The notes below the pieces were generated by a model, which was given only the letters and a program-made list of their open reading frames with translations, was not told the origin of the DNA and ran no database searches. A stretch of DNA of 64,000 nt. Source: Perognathus longimembris pacificus (Eukaryota; Chordata; Mammalia; Rodentia; Heteromyidae). The stretch lies in NCBI RefSeq assembly GCF_023159225.1, contig NC_063176.1, positions 34,775,286 to 34,839,285 on the forward strand, written 5' to 3'. The translations under genes and the position numbers were made by a program. Below are positions 11,858 through 25,552 of this stretch, piece by piece (position 1 is the first letter of the stretch; every line of letters starts with the position of its first letter).

Positions 11858-12056
11858 CTTTTTTTTTTTTTTTGGCAGTCCTAGGGCTTGAACTCGGTCG
11901 GGGCTTGGGCACTGTCCCTGAGCCTCTTTGTGCTCAAGGCTAGCACTCTACCCATTGAGCCAGAGAGTCATTTCTGCTTTTTCTGTGTGGTACTGAGGAA
12001 TCGAACCCAGGACTTCATGCATGCTCGACTCTACCACTAAATTGTATTCCCAGACC
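11858..12056 (-). repeat. IDL-Geo SINE
   Basis: T-rich end, GGCAGTCCTAGGGCTTGAAC, GGAATCGAACCCAGGACTTC. A few small deletions in the ID half. Confidence 0.9.
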
Positions 12057-12059
12057 ACT

Positions 12060-13300
12060 AGATTACTATTTTTATGAAGGAAAAAGTTAACTTCAGAAAT
12101 CAGTAATTCCAAAGGCAATCATTAAGAGGATTATAGCAACGTTTAGTTTAGGGATGAATATTAAGAAATGAAGAAAATTGAGCAAAGACACCAGCAAGCC
12201 CTGAGGGGCAGTCTAGATGCAAAGCTAGGCCTGTCTTCAGGAGAACAAGCCTCAGAAACGTGCAGGTAGGAGCCTCAAATGACTGGGGCAGTGATGGAAT
12301 TCTGTGGAACAAATAAAGTGGAAGGCAGCTGTGACATCTATTTCTTTTTGGAGATCCAAACTTTTTCCACGTTAGAATAAACTGAGAAAATCTCTTTCAA
12401 ATAGAACGGCCTGTAAAATTTTAAATTGCTTCTGTATGAGTTTCTTTTCATCTCTTACCAAATCATCTTAAAGCAACATCTAAACTTCAATAAGAAAGAT
12501 TACAATAAAAATGGGTTTTTGACATTTTCTGATATATTTATATTGTCTCTCCTGCGAATGGATGAATCACAATTTTGAACTTCAGCAAGAGACAGGATCT
12601 TGAAGCCACACTTCGGAGAAAACAAGTTAAATGCACTGATCCAGTGGAAAGATGGCCAAGTGGACTAAAGCATATATATTCTTTTACATTTTCATTTGTC
12701 TTTTAATGGCAACTGTTTTTTTTACTGGAAGCAAGATAGATGAAGTGGTTAATGATCTTTGTACATCTTTGCACTAAGATACTAGTACAAAATGGTAGCA
12801 GAATGGAATTCACCTGAAGGCTAGAGACAATTTGTTTTATTTCACACACAGGCCAAGTATGCTCAAGAATAAACATGTATCCTCATACTCCTGTTAAGAG
12901 CAAGACTGCATTTGCCTAATTAGGCATAGTCATGATTTTGCACATACTCTTGTCTTTGGCCTTCATACTTCACTCAATCTCTTTCTCTGTGCCTAGTACA
13001 CAGGAACTAAAAAAAAAATTGTTGAATGCCATACAAAGGTCATTTTAAAATGTTCCATTTTTCAGTTTTTTATTTTCTAGTACAATATTCCTTGTCTCAC
13101 ATCTGTTTGTTTTTGTGATGGCCATACCTTATATAACTAGTGAATTAGGTAAGTAACTATGTCCAATATATGCCCTTACTAGCAGCATTAGAAATCTCCA
13201 TGGAAGACTTTTAAAGTTTTAGAGAGGTACTAAATTTTCTCTTCAGTCTTTTCCCTTAAATATTTTGGTTCTTCTCCAAAAGAAATGAGATTCAAAAAAT
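12060..13300. other. Unique intergenic stretch
   Basis: No gene, repeat or splice-bounded exon recognised over about 1.2 kb. Confidence 0.4.
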
Positions 13301-13308
13301 GGCTTCTC

Positions 13309-13524
13309 GGCCTGGGAATATGGCCTAGTGGCATACAAGTGCTCACCTTGTATACATGAAGCCCTGGGTTCAATTCCTCAGCACCACATATATAGAAAAT
13401 GGCCAGAAGTGGCGCTGTGGCTCAAGTGGTAGAGTGCTAGCCTTGAGTAAAAAGAAGCCAGGGACAGTGCTCAGGCCCTGAGTTCAAGCCCCAGGACTGG
13501 TGAAAAACAAAACCAAACAACAAA
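13309..13524 (+). repeat. IDL-Geo SINE
   Basis: GGCCTGGGAATATGGCCTAG to CCAGGACTGGTGAAAAAC, both halves complete. Confidence 0.95.
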
Positions 13525-13979
13525 ATGGGCTCTAAATAAGGATTTTCATATCCTAGTTTTATGGCACTTTAAGTTCTTAATTACCTTGACCAAAGACTTG
13601 TATGTCCTTTTAGCTTAACTTACAAAAATGAAGTTCACTTAGAAGATCTATAAATGTTAGAAAAAATTACTTACTTATACTCATTGTTAATATTTAATGT
13701 GTTTCTTTTCAATATTTTTCCCATGTATATAAAATTGGGATTATTCTGATTACCTTGTTTTTATACTTTTACTTAAAATGGTCCTTTTACTTATTCTCAA
13801 ACATATTTTCAAATTAAGATACTTTTCTCATAAAAATATTTCTTGGTCTCTCATCCTCCCCAAACTGACCAGTAACAATTTCAGCCCCTAGATATGGACT
13901 CTTAGATTTTTCTCTATCGTAAGCAATTTGCCAATATTATTAAGTATTCTGCAAAAAAAAAATGTTTCTAAGACTACAC

Positions 13980-14215
13980 TACACAGTAATCCTCCTTGCC
14001 TGTGAGATATCTGTTCTAGGACTCCCAGCTGATGTGTGAAATCCTGAAACATAGCAACCCTTGTACATGCTGCTTCTATGATAATATCTAAATTATAAAT
14101 TGAGCATGGAAAGATTAACAACAGATTAACATCAGATAGAACTATAATAAAACATATTGACATTCTTGCAGGCATCACTATTCTTGCTTTGTCCAGGTGG
14201 CATGGCCCTTGTTTT
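13980..14215 (+). mobile_element. Tigger-like DNA transposon remnant
   Basis: CAGTAATCCTCCTTGCCTGT followed by the TCCAGCTGATGTGTGAAATC-like and ATTAACAACAGATTAACATC segments (starting near 14013 and 14113) resemble the 5' terminal part of non-autonomous Tigger elements as remembered. Ancient and incomplete. Confidence 0.55.
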
Positions 14216-15128
14216 TATATATATAAATATCTCCTTTTCCTGCTGCACTTTAAGGCATCCTGTTAGAAGCTCCTTGAATTTTAGTTAAATCCTGTTATTA
14301 AGCCTGTCCCTTTTGTAGGTTGTGAAGTTGAGCTCAGCCAATGCCAGCAGAGGGGCAGGGCCTGATGGGTTTGGGATAAAAAGAGAGTGCTTGCTTGCCA
14401 GAACTAATTTCTTAGTACATATAAACAATACATTGATTCTAATACAGATGATTTTACTTTTAGATCTATTTTTAAACTTCTATAAGCCTCTATTTTTAAA
14501 TCATTTATATTTTGCTATATCATTTCTGTTTCTAATTTTCAATAGGTTTTGAATATGGGAAGAATTATGCTCCTCCTAAATATCAAATTATTTTGAATAA
14601 TTACTTTGGTCTAGATCTTTATAAGAAGAAATTGTAATTCCTACAAGCTTAGTATAAAATTCAACTTGAATTGCAGTGGAGGCTGGATTCACTCTCCAGC
14701 AACACACATAACATATACACCACACAATTTAAAATGTTAAGTAATTTAGTTCTGTCAATAGTACAAAAGTATCTCTTAAGGTATATAGCTTTTTAGATTT
14801 GTATTTAAGCAAACATGTAATATTCTAACAGCTTATTAATAACTACAATTTGTTTTTGTAAAACCAGGAAAACCTTACAAATGAGTAAGCATATCAACAT
14901 GAATGACAAACTCTACTTAAAAATACAGACATGACTCTAAATTTAGGGAAAATGTATCAAAATGTATCAAAATACAATTTCATCTTTAGTACATCTTTAG
15001 TTGCTAAAGAAAATGTATGTTCAACAAACATTAATTAACCCGAGGCAAAAGTCCCAAATTAATGAGTTACTCTTATGTATTTATAACATTTATTAAGGGA
15101 AAAAGCATCTTGAGGGACCAGAGCCATC

Positions 15129-15509
15129 TTAACTTGCTAGTGAAACACAATGTAACAGAAATGAAAATTCTCTTTTTTCATAAAGTCTAGGGATGCCAGT
15201 ATAAAATGCAAATATAAAGGCTGCCAGAACAATCCTCAATATAAATGCCTTCCAAAGTTCCATTTCAGACATAAGATGAGGGACTGAGGGAGACAATCTT
15301 TGAATCATCATTTTACCTTCAATTCTTTGCTTCACTGACTTCGGACAGTCTGGCAAATTGGGGGTCAACACATTTAAAAGAAATGCTGCCAATGCTTGAC
15401 AAATGCAATCTAAGAAGATAATATAAGTTCCAAATGCCTGTGCAATTTTCTCCAGTTCCCAGCATTCTACTACAAAAAGGTATCCAATTTTAAATTTAAT
15501 AGTATGATT
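15129..15509 (-). other. Unassigned 126-codon open frame, possible retrocopy fragment
   Basis: Open from after a stop at 15512-15510 to a TAA at 15131-15129. It lacks an early ATG; the first in-frame Met is in GKMMIQR. Two hydrophobic stretches (GTYIIFLDCICQALAAFLL and AFILRIVLAAFIFAFYTGI) are separated by a polar, charged segment. Codon choice looks ordinary. I do not recognise the family. Upstream, at about 15600-15800, further short minus-strand patches are open. It could be a decayed processed gene copy or chance. Confidence 0.3.
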
Positions 15510-16117
15510 TTAGCATAAGCATTATTCAAATTATGAGGTAATTAAGACAATATTTAAACTATATGCCAAAAATCTAAAGTCTTACAGTATTTTGTTATTT
15601 TAGGCGATTTGGATATACATGAATTTGGGGGATGTGGTACAGATTATTTTTGGAGAAATTTGAAATTATGTTCCAGTATGGATCTCCTGGGCTTAGTGTA
15701 TGCTCAGGAGACTGTCTCTTGGAAACTGGATGCTGCTGGCCATCACATTATTTCAATTACTAGTTCTCTAATTCTTATCTCCTCAATGCCATAGTCAAAA
15801 AGATGGACCATCTTCTATAGTTGGGGCTGCTATGTATAATTTATTAGAGAGCTATTCTCAGCCAAAGCTAAAAATAGGCGTCACACCTTTGATAGTTGCT
15901 AGATTTTAGATTAGGATAGATAAGCAGGGGTAATAGATTCTTGATTGGTCTTCCTTTCTTTCCAACATTACTTTTGTTATTTTCCAACAAAGAATATTTT
16001 CCTTGAAAATATTAAAACTAAAAACTAAAGGACTAAGGGCATGGTTCATGTGGTAGAGCATGAATGAGTATGAGGTCTTGAATTCGATGCCCAGTACTAT
16101 GCAAAACTATATGTATA

Positions 16118-16325
16118 GGGCTGGGAATATGGCCTAGTGGTAAAGTGCTCACCTCGTATATATGAAGCCCTGGATTTGATTCCTCAGCACCACATATATA
16201 GAAAATAGCCAGAAGTAGCGCTGTGGCTCAAGTGGTAGAGTGCTAGCCTTGAGCAAAAAGAAGCCAGGGATAGTCTATGTTCAATCCCTGAGTTCAAGCC
16301 CCAGAGGATTGGAAAGAAGACAGCA
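16118..16325 (+). repeat. IDL-Geo SINE with adjoining ID-like monomer
   Basis: GGGCTGGGAATATGGCCTAG to TTCAAGCCCCAGAGGATT. An older ID-like monomer with GGTTCATGTGGTAGAGCATG lies just before it at 16030-16105. Confidence 0.93.
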
Positions 16326-16680
16326 ACAAAGGAATTTCAATTATTATTTAAAATTGGTATGATTTCAACCAAAGTAAGGTTAGAAAATTCAAAGAAATAT
16401 AAGGAATTGGCCATTTGGGGAGGAATAAATTTTAAGAATACCATTTAGAATAATGTCTACACATCAATTTTTAGGTCTTAAAAATAAGTTAGTTGTCCTT
16501 ATCTGGTGATGTGAGTTTTGAAGAGTCATTTCACTTAAGGGGAGTTGGATATAATGTGAGCTAGCTGCCTCACGTTACCACATAGGAAGTAGCAAGTAGC
16601 CAGTGGGATGGGGAGAGAAGGAAAGGGCAGGACCCATATAGAGATCCAGGACAGGCAATTGTAAAGGTTTGTTGTTTTGT

Positions 16681-16930
16681 TTTTTGGTTGGTCCTGAGTC
16701 TTGAATTCTGAGCTTGGGTGCCGTTCTTGAGCTTTTGCCTTTTTTCCTCAAGGCTAGTGCTATACCACATGAACCACAGCTCTACTTCCAGCTTTTTAAT
16801 TTTTGATGCATTCATTAGAAGTAAGAGACTCATGGACTTTCCTGCCTCAGCTAGGATGGAATTGTGATCCTCAGAACTCAGTCTCCTGAATAGCTTGTCT
16901 TACAGGAGTGAGTCACAACTGCCTAGTTTA
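16681..16930 (-). repeat. B1-Geo SINE
   Basis: GTCTTGAATTCTGAGCTTGG, CCACATGAACCACAGCTCTA and AGTCTCCTGAATAGCTTGTC mark the reverse Geo and B1 parts. Confidence 0.75.
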
Positions 16931-18633
16931 GCTTAGCACTTTTACATCTTAAAAAATAAAACTGGAACGGTACTTTACTTAAGATGCAAAACTTGCAAGG
17001 AGAATTGTGGGTTCAGTACCACCCTGGACTTCATGGTGAGTTCCACACCAGCCTGGTCACCTTTCTAAGATCCTGTCTCAAAACATAAACAAACGACTTC
17101 AGCAGCAAAGTATTTTCTGTAGGTTAAAAAAAAAAGCACAATATTAATTTTCACAATTTTCCAGTAAATGACATCGCTAGATCAAAAATGACCATAGCAA
17201 ATCCTTCAAACAACTATTTAGTATTGTGTTTCTATCATTACAATTTGCTATCAATTCAAACTTCCATATCATCAGGTTGAAGACACTGTGCTCCTTCGTG
17301 TGTACCAGGCACACGCAGCAGAGAAAAATGGCAGCCACTACTCTTACAGAATAATGCTCATTGCTTCGGACACTTTAAAGTGCATAAGAGTTTTAATGGA
17401 AACAAGTGCAGTTTTCCACTAAATTTTCAAATTATTTAATTGAATGTTTTTCACTTTGATCCCTTATAGTCATTACAAAGCTATTTACATAATATGTAGG
17501 AGCAAAGATGTTATGCTAAATGCCCATTTGTAACTACACGAAACTCACAAACACACAATTGACCATGACATTACAAAACCACAACACAAGTTTCCGTGTA
17601 AGAGATTTACTTCTCTCAAACAAAACAAAACACCCCATGGTTCAGATTTACATAAGTAGTGCTTCCTCTTAAATAAATTAAAAATAAAATGCTGCTGCCT
17701 GCAAAATTATAAATATTTCGAGTCCATCTTGCAGAAGGTTAAAATGCTTACCTCCTAGTAAGTAAATATTATGGTAATGAAGCCAGCTAGCTGGGTGGGA
17801 AGGAAGGAAGGGAAGGAGGGAGAGAGGGAGAGATGGAGAGATGGAGGGAGGGAAGGGGAAGGGAGGGAAGTAGGAAGAAAAAAGGAAGAGGAGGGAGGGA
17901 GGGAATAAGGAAGAAAAAAGGAAGAGGAGGAAAGAAGGGTCAGATGTTGCACTGACCCACAGAAATATCCAAGGTTACTTTATGTCTCTTACCATTAGAA
18001 AAATGAACCAAATAAGAGGGGAAAAAAGAGAAAAAAAATTACAAAACGGTAACTACTGTGATTTAGAAGAAAAGAGGATAATGAAACATCTTCACTCAAT
18101 TCAGTAACTAAGCCATTTCTGGAATGAACATTTGGATAGGAAAGTACAACTTTCAGTGCTCAGGCCAAAATTACATAGTAGGCAGAAATAATTTCCACAT
18201 TGGATAAGGCAGGCCAGACCTAAAAAACACATTGACTATTTAAAAACCATATACCAAAATGTAGCCAGAATAGTTAAGATTACTGGCAAAGCCTGTACAG
18301 TGAAATCTTTAATAGAAACAAAATTTAAATGTTGTAGTTCTGTGGAATCCACGTACTTCTACCACTATAAAGAAAGGAAACACGATTGCAAGTTAGAATA
18401 TACACTTGTTAAACAAGAAATTGTGAACAATTCAACCAAAATGTTCTCTATTGAAGCATAGAAACATGATTAGAAGAAGAGTTTTAGTTCTGTGGCCTAT
18501 TCAACTGCTTGTTACATAAAATATTTCCTCCATCTTGAAAAAAAAGACTTCCCAATGGTGCTGACTCTCCTTCAGTGTGGAAAGAAGTAGGAAGTGGCTC
18601 CATGAGTGTGTCTCTAGAGCCCACCGAGGTGAT
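16931..18633 (-). other. SLC30A9: Probable SLC30A9 3' UTR
   Basis: Begins after the stop codon and is almost free of SINEs until about 16930, unlike both flanks. Minus-strand ATTAAA signals occur at 18313-18308 and 17440-17435; no AATAAA was seen on the minus strand in this stretch. A purine-rich tract lies at 17799-17940. The true poly(A) site cannot be fixed from sequence alone. Confidence 0.5.
17799..17940. repeat. Purine-rich (GGAA/GGGA)n tract
   Basis: About 140 bases of nearly pure purines on the plus strand, with repeated GGAGGGAGGGA and AGGAAGAAAAAAGGAAGAGG blocks. On the gene's strand it is polypyrimidine and lies within the probable 3' UTR. Confidence 0.9.
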
Positions 18634-18678
18634 TCATAGTATTTCCAAATCTACATGCCGAATTTCAGGATTTCGTTT
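18634..18678 (-). CDS. SLC30A9: SLC30A9 exon 18 coding part and stop codon
   Basis: 45 nt encoding KRNPEIRHVDLEIL followed by TGA at 18636-18634. Acceptor tcttctag|AAACGA follows a T-rich tract. Human ends RNPEVRHVDLEIL. Intron 17 upstream is about 7.5 kb and holds the large LINE-1 and the solo LTR. Confidence 0.98.
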   Translation of the reverse strand, partial: KRNPEIRHVDLEIL

Positions 18679-21600
18679 CTAGAAGAAAAAAAAAATCCCC
18701 TTATAATTCATATATAACAAAACAAAATTTTGCCTTTCTTTTTATTTCTTTTTATCAATAGAGTCACCAAAAATATATGGTCAAACTATTTCACACTGCA
18801 CAGTAGCAAGAGACATATCTGCTTAAGAAAAAGGAATCAGTAAATACAAAGCCCACTCCCCGAGTTTACTTGGATATAATACAAAAATGATTAAGAGACA
18901 GAAGGAGTAGTTCAAGCACTAGGCAGAGTTTAAACCCCAGTACTGCCAAAAAAAAAAAAAAAAAAGGCAACCCCTCGAAACAACAGTGCTTTAAGAACCT
19001 AATACACGCTAATCACTGGAAATATACTCTTTTGAAATGAAAAGAAAATCTCTGCAAAACAATACTAACCCAAAATAAAAAATTCCTAACTCATTGGTAT
19101 GTTTTAGTAAAAATCCATATAGTCTTGGGGAAGGCACTGTGCTATATAAAGCTACGATTATTAAATAAGACTCAGCCCGAAGGGACTGACCATTCAAGGA
19201 AATGACAGGGTTCAGAGCACAACTCACTTGGTAGAGCACTTGCTCAGCATGTGCAAGGCTCCAGGTTCAATCCCCAGTAACTAAACAAACAAAGAAACTT
19301 GTAGCAGGAAAATTCCCAACTCTAGGGAAAAACAAGAAATCCAAATAAAGGAGGCATACAGAACCTTAAATAAACATAATTAGAAGAGACCCTCTTCCCC
19401 TATTATAGCCAAAATGCTAAAACTACAGAAGAAAGAATACTGAAAATGGCAAAAGAAAACCACTAACTTACTTATAAGGGCAAATGCATCAGAATTACAT
19501 CAGACTGCAAAATAGGAACCTTATAAGCTAAGAAAGCATGGAATGACATAGTTCAAGGTATGGAGGTAAGTAACTGCCAACTGAGATTATTGTATCCAGG
19601 AAAGTTATCCCTTAAAATTGCACAAATAAAAGCAACTCATGATCACTAAGAAAGCACTGCAGAAGATACTTGAAGGAGCCCTACACACAGATGAGAAAGA
19701 AGAGTCAAAAATATAATAGTTCAGCCAAAAAAAAAATACATTCCAGAAGAGAACTAGATAAATGAGAAGGAAAACCAGTAAGCTCCTCTATGAAAGAAGA
19801 GAACAGAAAATGAGGAAGGATAAAAAAAGAACTTGAATCTGCCAGAAAAAAGTTAGAAATAAATGAAAGTAAAAATAAAAGCAATGAAATTATAGAAACC
19901 AGCAAATAGCTCTCAATAATAACCCTAATAACCCTGAGAATAATGACTTTGATTTCCCAAGATGCAGATGGGATGACTGGATTAAAAAGACCCAACTATA
20001 TCTTTTCTGCAAGACAAACTCACTGACAAAGATACACAGTGAAAGGATGGAAAATGACTTCCAAGCAAGTGGAAACTGAAAGCAAGCAGGAGTAGCTATA
20101 CTTATATTTAGCAAAGTAGGCCTCAAGCCAAAACTAGAACATATAAGGTCTTAATATATTAATACATAGAAAAACTCATCAAGAAAACAAAACAACTGTG
20201 AATTTGTATGTACTAAACATTGGTGTACTCAATTTCACAAAACAAATACTAATTGAAATGAAGGGACAGGTAGGTCCAGAAACAATAGCAGGTAACTTGG
20301 CCCCACCTCACATCAATACATAAAATATTTAGACAAAAAAAAAATAACATTTTGGAGTTAAACTGTACCATCGAGCAAATGGACTTAAAAGATACCTACA
20401 GACGATTCCATCCAAAAGATAGAGAACATGTATTCTTCTCAGTAGTCTCAGGTAACTTTCTCCAAAATAGATCACATTCAAGGCCATAAAACAAGTCTTA
20501 ACAAGTCCAAGGAAACAGAAATGATTTCTTACAGCTTATCAGATTACAGTGGAATAAAACTGAACCTCAATCACAAGAGAAAGTACAGAAACTACACAAA
20601 TACATGGAAATGCTCTTGATCAATCAGTGGGTCACTGAAGAAATCACAGAGAAAATCTAAAATTCTTAAGAGTCAAATGAAAATATAACATCAGAACCTG
20701 TGGGATGCAGCAAAGATCATTCTAAAAATAAAGTTTACGATACCTACACTAAGAAAACAGATCTCAAATAAATAACCTAATGAACAAAACTCTTAGAAAA
20801 CAAGAGTGTGACAAACCTAAACCTCAACTTAGTAGGGAGAAAAAATAATATTCAGCCCATAAAATGGAGACTAAAACAATAAACAAACAATGAGGTATAT
20901 ACATGTATTAGAACTAGGGAAGGGAAAGGGAATATCAAAATCGAGAGACAAAGGATAAAAAGACAAATGACTCCAAAAGCAATACTTACAAAACCATTTG
21001 GTGTAAACCAACTGAACAACTCATGGGGGAGAGGGAAAGGGGGGAGGGGGAAGGGGGAGAAATGAGGGAGGAGGTAAAAAACTGTACAAGAAATGTACCT
21101 ACTGCCTTACATATGAAACTATAACCCCTCTGTACATCACTTTGACAATAAATATTCAGAAAAAATATTTAACACATACACATACAAAAATTTGGTATTG
21201 AATTTTGGAAAAAAAAAAGAATGTAAGTCAGGATACAATGGGGATAACTGCACATTATTACTGTAGCACTATTTATAATAGCCAAATTATGGAATCAGCC
21301 CAACTGTCCATCTGTTAACAGATAAATGAGTAAAAAATGTGTATATAAGTTGAGAATGTGGCTTAGTGGTAGAGTGCTTGCCTAGCATGCATGAAGCCCT
21401 GGGTTCAATTCCTCACTACCAGATAAACAAAAAAAAAAGCCAGAAGTGTCACTGTTGGCTCAAGTGGTAAGGCGCTAGCTAGCCTTAAGCAAAAGAAGCT
21501 CAGGGACAGTGCCCAGCTCCTGAGTTCAAGCCACAGAGCTGCTGCCCCCCCCCCACAAAAAAGTGTATATACACACATATGCATACAATGGAGACTTTTA

Positions 21601-24600
21601 CAGCCATAAATAAAAATGGTATGTCATTTTTCCTTCATATTAAGTGAAATAAGCCAGACTAAGATAAATACTATACATTTTCATGTATATGTGGACTCAA
21701 AATCTAAAGAAAGAAAGAAGTAGCTAGGGACATAAAAAGGGGAGCTTTGGATATGAAAACAGCAGGGTGAACTATGTTTTTTAAAAATGTCAAGAGGAAA
21801 CTATTTGGAGGAAGAGCCAGAGGTAGGAAGGGAAAAAGACAGTTGGGGGCAGAAAACAAAGTACACCAAATATATGAATGAATAAGTCTTCATAAAACCC
21901 ATTCAAAAGTATTTTGCAAAAAAAGTTAAGAGTGAACATGGTCATGTATGTAATCACCATAAAGGAACTACTTTCTCTATACAAATAATGTATGCTAATA
22001 AAAATCTCAAAAGTGAATTTACTGCTTTGGGGGGTTGGTGGGTACTGGGGTTCAAACTCAGGGCCTTGTGCCTCATCTACCACATAAACCATGCCTTCAG
22101 CCCTTTTAGGTTTAGTTATTTTTCAGAAAGGGTCTCACGTTTTTTTCATCACCCTCCTAATCTCTACCTGCTAAATAGTTGGGATTACAGGTGTGAGCAG
22201 TGCTTGGCTCTTTGGCTCTTCTAGTTTTGCTTAGTTTAGTTCGAGTACCATGGCTTGCTTGCTCAGGGTGGTACTCTACCACCTGAATCACACCTCCAAA
22301 GTCCAGTATTTTTCTGGTTAGTTGGAGCTGGAGTCTCAGGACTTTTCTGCCCAGGCTTGCTTTGAATCATGATTCTCCAAACTCAGCCTCCTTAACAGCT
22401 AGGATTATAGTCATTAGCCACTCTTTGGTACCCTGCTTTCCTAATTTCTAAAATCAAAATTTCAAAGAGATATCTAATCAAATTTGTAAAACATATGTGC
22501 ATAATGCAAAGTATACCACAAGTCTGTTTAGTGAATTAAATAAATCGGATTGATGTCTGTAGGGGGGGAGCAGAGCTGACTTGAATGTGCTAAGTCCCCA
22601 CCCCACCCACAGAAAGGAAAACAAGTGTGAACATGGTGAGCCTGGATCCCTATGTTTCTTAGAACTAAGTGCCTGGAGTTTTAGAGTTTGAAATACAGTA
22701 AGTTATAGTGTTAAAATTATAGCAGCTTCTAAACCCTGGTGATGACTCCATGCTAGAGGGCTGCACCCCCCACCCGTGAGACTAGTTCCTTGTAGTTTGA
22801 CATTTAAAAATATAGGGAGCCCTTGTTCCTCTCTGTACCTTGGTAGCAACCATGGTAACAGACAGTAAAAAAAAAAATGATCATAGTCATAGACTATAGA
22901 AATAATCATAATAGTAGTTATAGGAATGCCATGGTAACTGTCGGGTTGGTTTACTTATGATTGATTACTGGATTGTTTTAGCCCACTCATGCTTGCTTAG
23001 TGATAATAGGGAAACATGGTAGCAATTGTTAAAATAAAGTCAGTACTGGGTCAGCCTGACCACAAAATTCTGTGTCTGTAAACGGCTTGCTTAACCCATT
23101 TGTGACTTGCCCTACTCCCTGTGTTAACCCCCTGCTTCAGTGCTACGTGACCACCTTCTGTAGAATGCAGTTTCTACCTATATAAACCCCAGCTCGAGGA
23201 CTGTTGGGGGTCACAGTTACAGTTCCCAAGTCTGTGCTGCATCCCTGACCAGTCAGTTCATTTTTTACTTCCCCAATAAATCCATCTTTTTGTTTGAGAC
23301 TGTCTCTGTGTTGAACTCCTGGAGGGGCGTGGAACGCCCTCCCCCAGACCCCATAACAATGTCCTTAAAAGTCAATGTTTAAATATTGAAATGCACTGCA
23401 TCATTTAAGATGACTTAATAAAACTCACTCAAAGCAGTGGGATAGAAAGGCCAGGGAGGGAAACATGAGAGTAAGCACATGTGAAATAGCATTGTGAATC
23501 TCTTTTCAACAATTAGCATATACTTTAAAAAAATAGCTAGGCACCAGTGGCTCACGCCAGTAATCCTAGCTACTCAGGAGTCTGAGATCTGAGGATCATA
23601 GTTCAAAGCCAGCCCAGACAGGAAAATCCCTGAGACTCTTATCTCGAATTAACTATCAGAAAACTGGAAGTGGTACTGTGGCTCAAAGTGCCAGAGCATT
23701 AGCCTTGAGATGAGTTCAGGGACAGCGTTCAGGCCCAGAGTTCAAGCCTCATGACCAACCAACCAAAACAAAAGACAAGAACATCAAACAGGTCTTGTCA
23801 AGGGTGAAAATACTTGTGGTAGGGGAGAGAATGAAAACCAAGAGGGTAAGAGAATATGAATATGGTCAAAATATTTGCTGAGAATGGTTTTGGAAAGAGC
23901 TAAAGGATGCTAGAGAATGACAGAAGGGTGAGTGTGATAGACACACCCATGCATATGTGAACATGTCAACATGAAACCCCTCTGTACAACTAATTGATAC
24001 TAATTTAAAAAGTAAATTAAATAAAAACTCAATGTTTATATCTAATAATTTTGTCATATAGAACAGAAAAATCAATTATTTTCATCTAATTATTCAATGA
24101 ATATTTTGGGGATATACTATGTCTAATGCCCTGAAAACTGGACTATTATACCTACCACAGGAAGTTTTATTCCAACACTTATACAAAGATTAAAAACCAA
24201 ATGATCTGACTTACTTTACAATGCTGCAGATTGAGATTAAGAAGATGCAATTAGGAAGATGTGAACATGGAATCAAAACTACTGGGTAAGCCTTTTTACT
24301 TATAAGGAATTTGTGAGTGTTATGTCAGTTTTCCACTGAATTAATTCCAATATAATTCATTTCAAACACAAAAACCTTCATGGAGTGACAGAAGGGTCTA
24401 CCACCACAATGATATGAAAAAAAATTGAAGTTACAAGATTGAACGTCTTTCAAATAAGGTATTTCACAATTTTGCACTCATTTATTAATTTCCATTATAA
24501 GTTATAAAAATGGAAAGTTTTGAACTGTAATATCAACATGAATAAAATCATTATTTGAAGTACTTCTATTAATTGACCAGATATCTAGGTTCTTAAAGAA

Positions 24601-25515
24601 AATGTCATTGAGTAGTTCCATTGTTGTGCCTTGAATATTTAACAAATTAAGGAATGATCAACATCTGCTAAAGAAAAGTATACTACTTTCAACACACAAA
24701 AGATGTTAAAGAAAATTTATAGGCTTCATGCAAACAAACCAAGCTTAAAAGTCATTAAACAGCAATTTGAGAGTAATCAGACATTTTTAAGGCAATTTCA
24801 TCATTAATATTTCATTTTATTTATTTTTTAAATTAAAAATATTTTTTTTTGCCAGTCCTGGTGCTTGAACTCAGGGCCTGAGCACTGCCCCTGGCTTCTT
24901 TTTGCTCAAAGCTAGCACTCTACCACTTGAGCTACAGCGTCATTTCTGGCTTTTTCTATATATGTGGTGCTGAGAAATCAAACCCAGGGCTTCATGCAGG
25001 CTAGGCAAGCACTCTACCAGAAGGCCACATTCCCAGCCCCATCATCATTAATATTTCAGTAGCATAAATTGCAATAATAACTAACTGAATAAAAAAATTT
25101 TTTAGAGTTTTTCAGATATTCCTTTTTTTTAATAAAAAATTTTAAATACCATTTATCGAAATGAATTACAGAAAATGGAAACTTTTTTTTCAGTAGTGGT
25201 TGTGATGGTGTTTGTTTTTGATGTTCTCTTTTGGTCTTTTTGTTGGGGGGGGTGTTAGGGGAGACAAAGGAGGGTTAAAAGTGAACAAATGCAACCATGG
25301 TATTCAGTTATCCTATGTGGAAAATAATGGGAGGCAGAAACTGGAGGAAAACAAAAAGAAGGGGTGACATTATCCAAAAAAGAAATGTACTCAATACTTG
25401 ACTTATGAAATGATAGCCCCTCTGTATAACACCATAATAATAAAATTATATTAAAAACAGAACTAAAATATAATGTCAAGTGGACTAAAAGCAAGAATAT
25501 ATATATACATATATA

Positions 25516-25552
<37 letters not shown>

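Noticed and set aside
23179..23280. A cellular promoter and short transcript
   Set aside because: The TATA box and AATAAA are parts of the solo LTR bounded by TG...CA and the ATGTC duplication.
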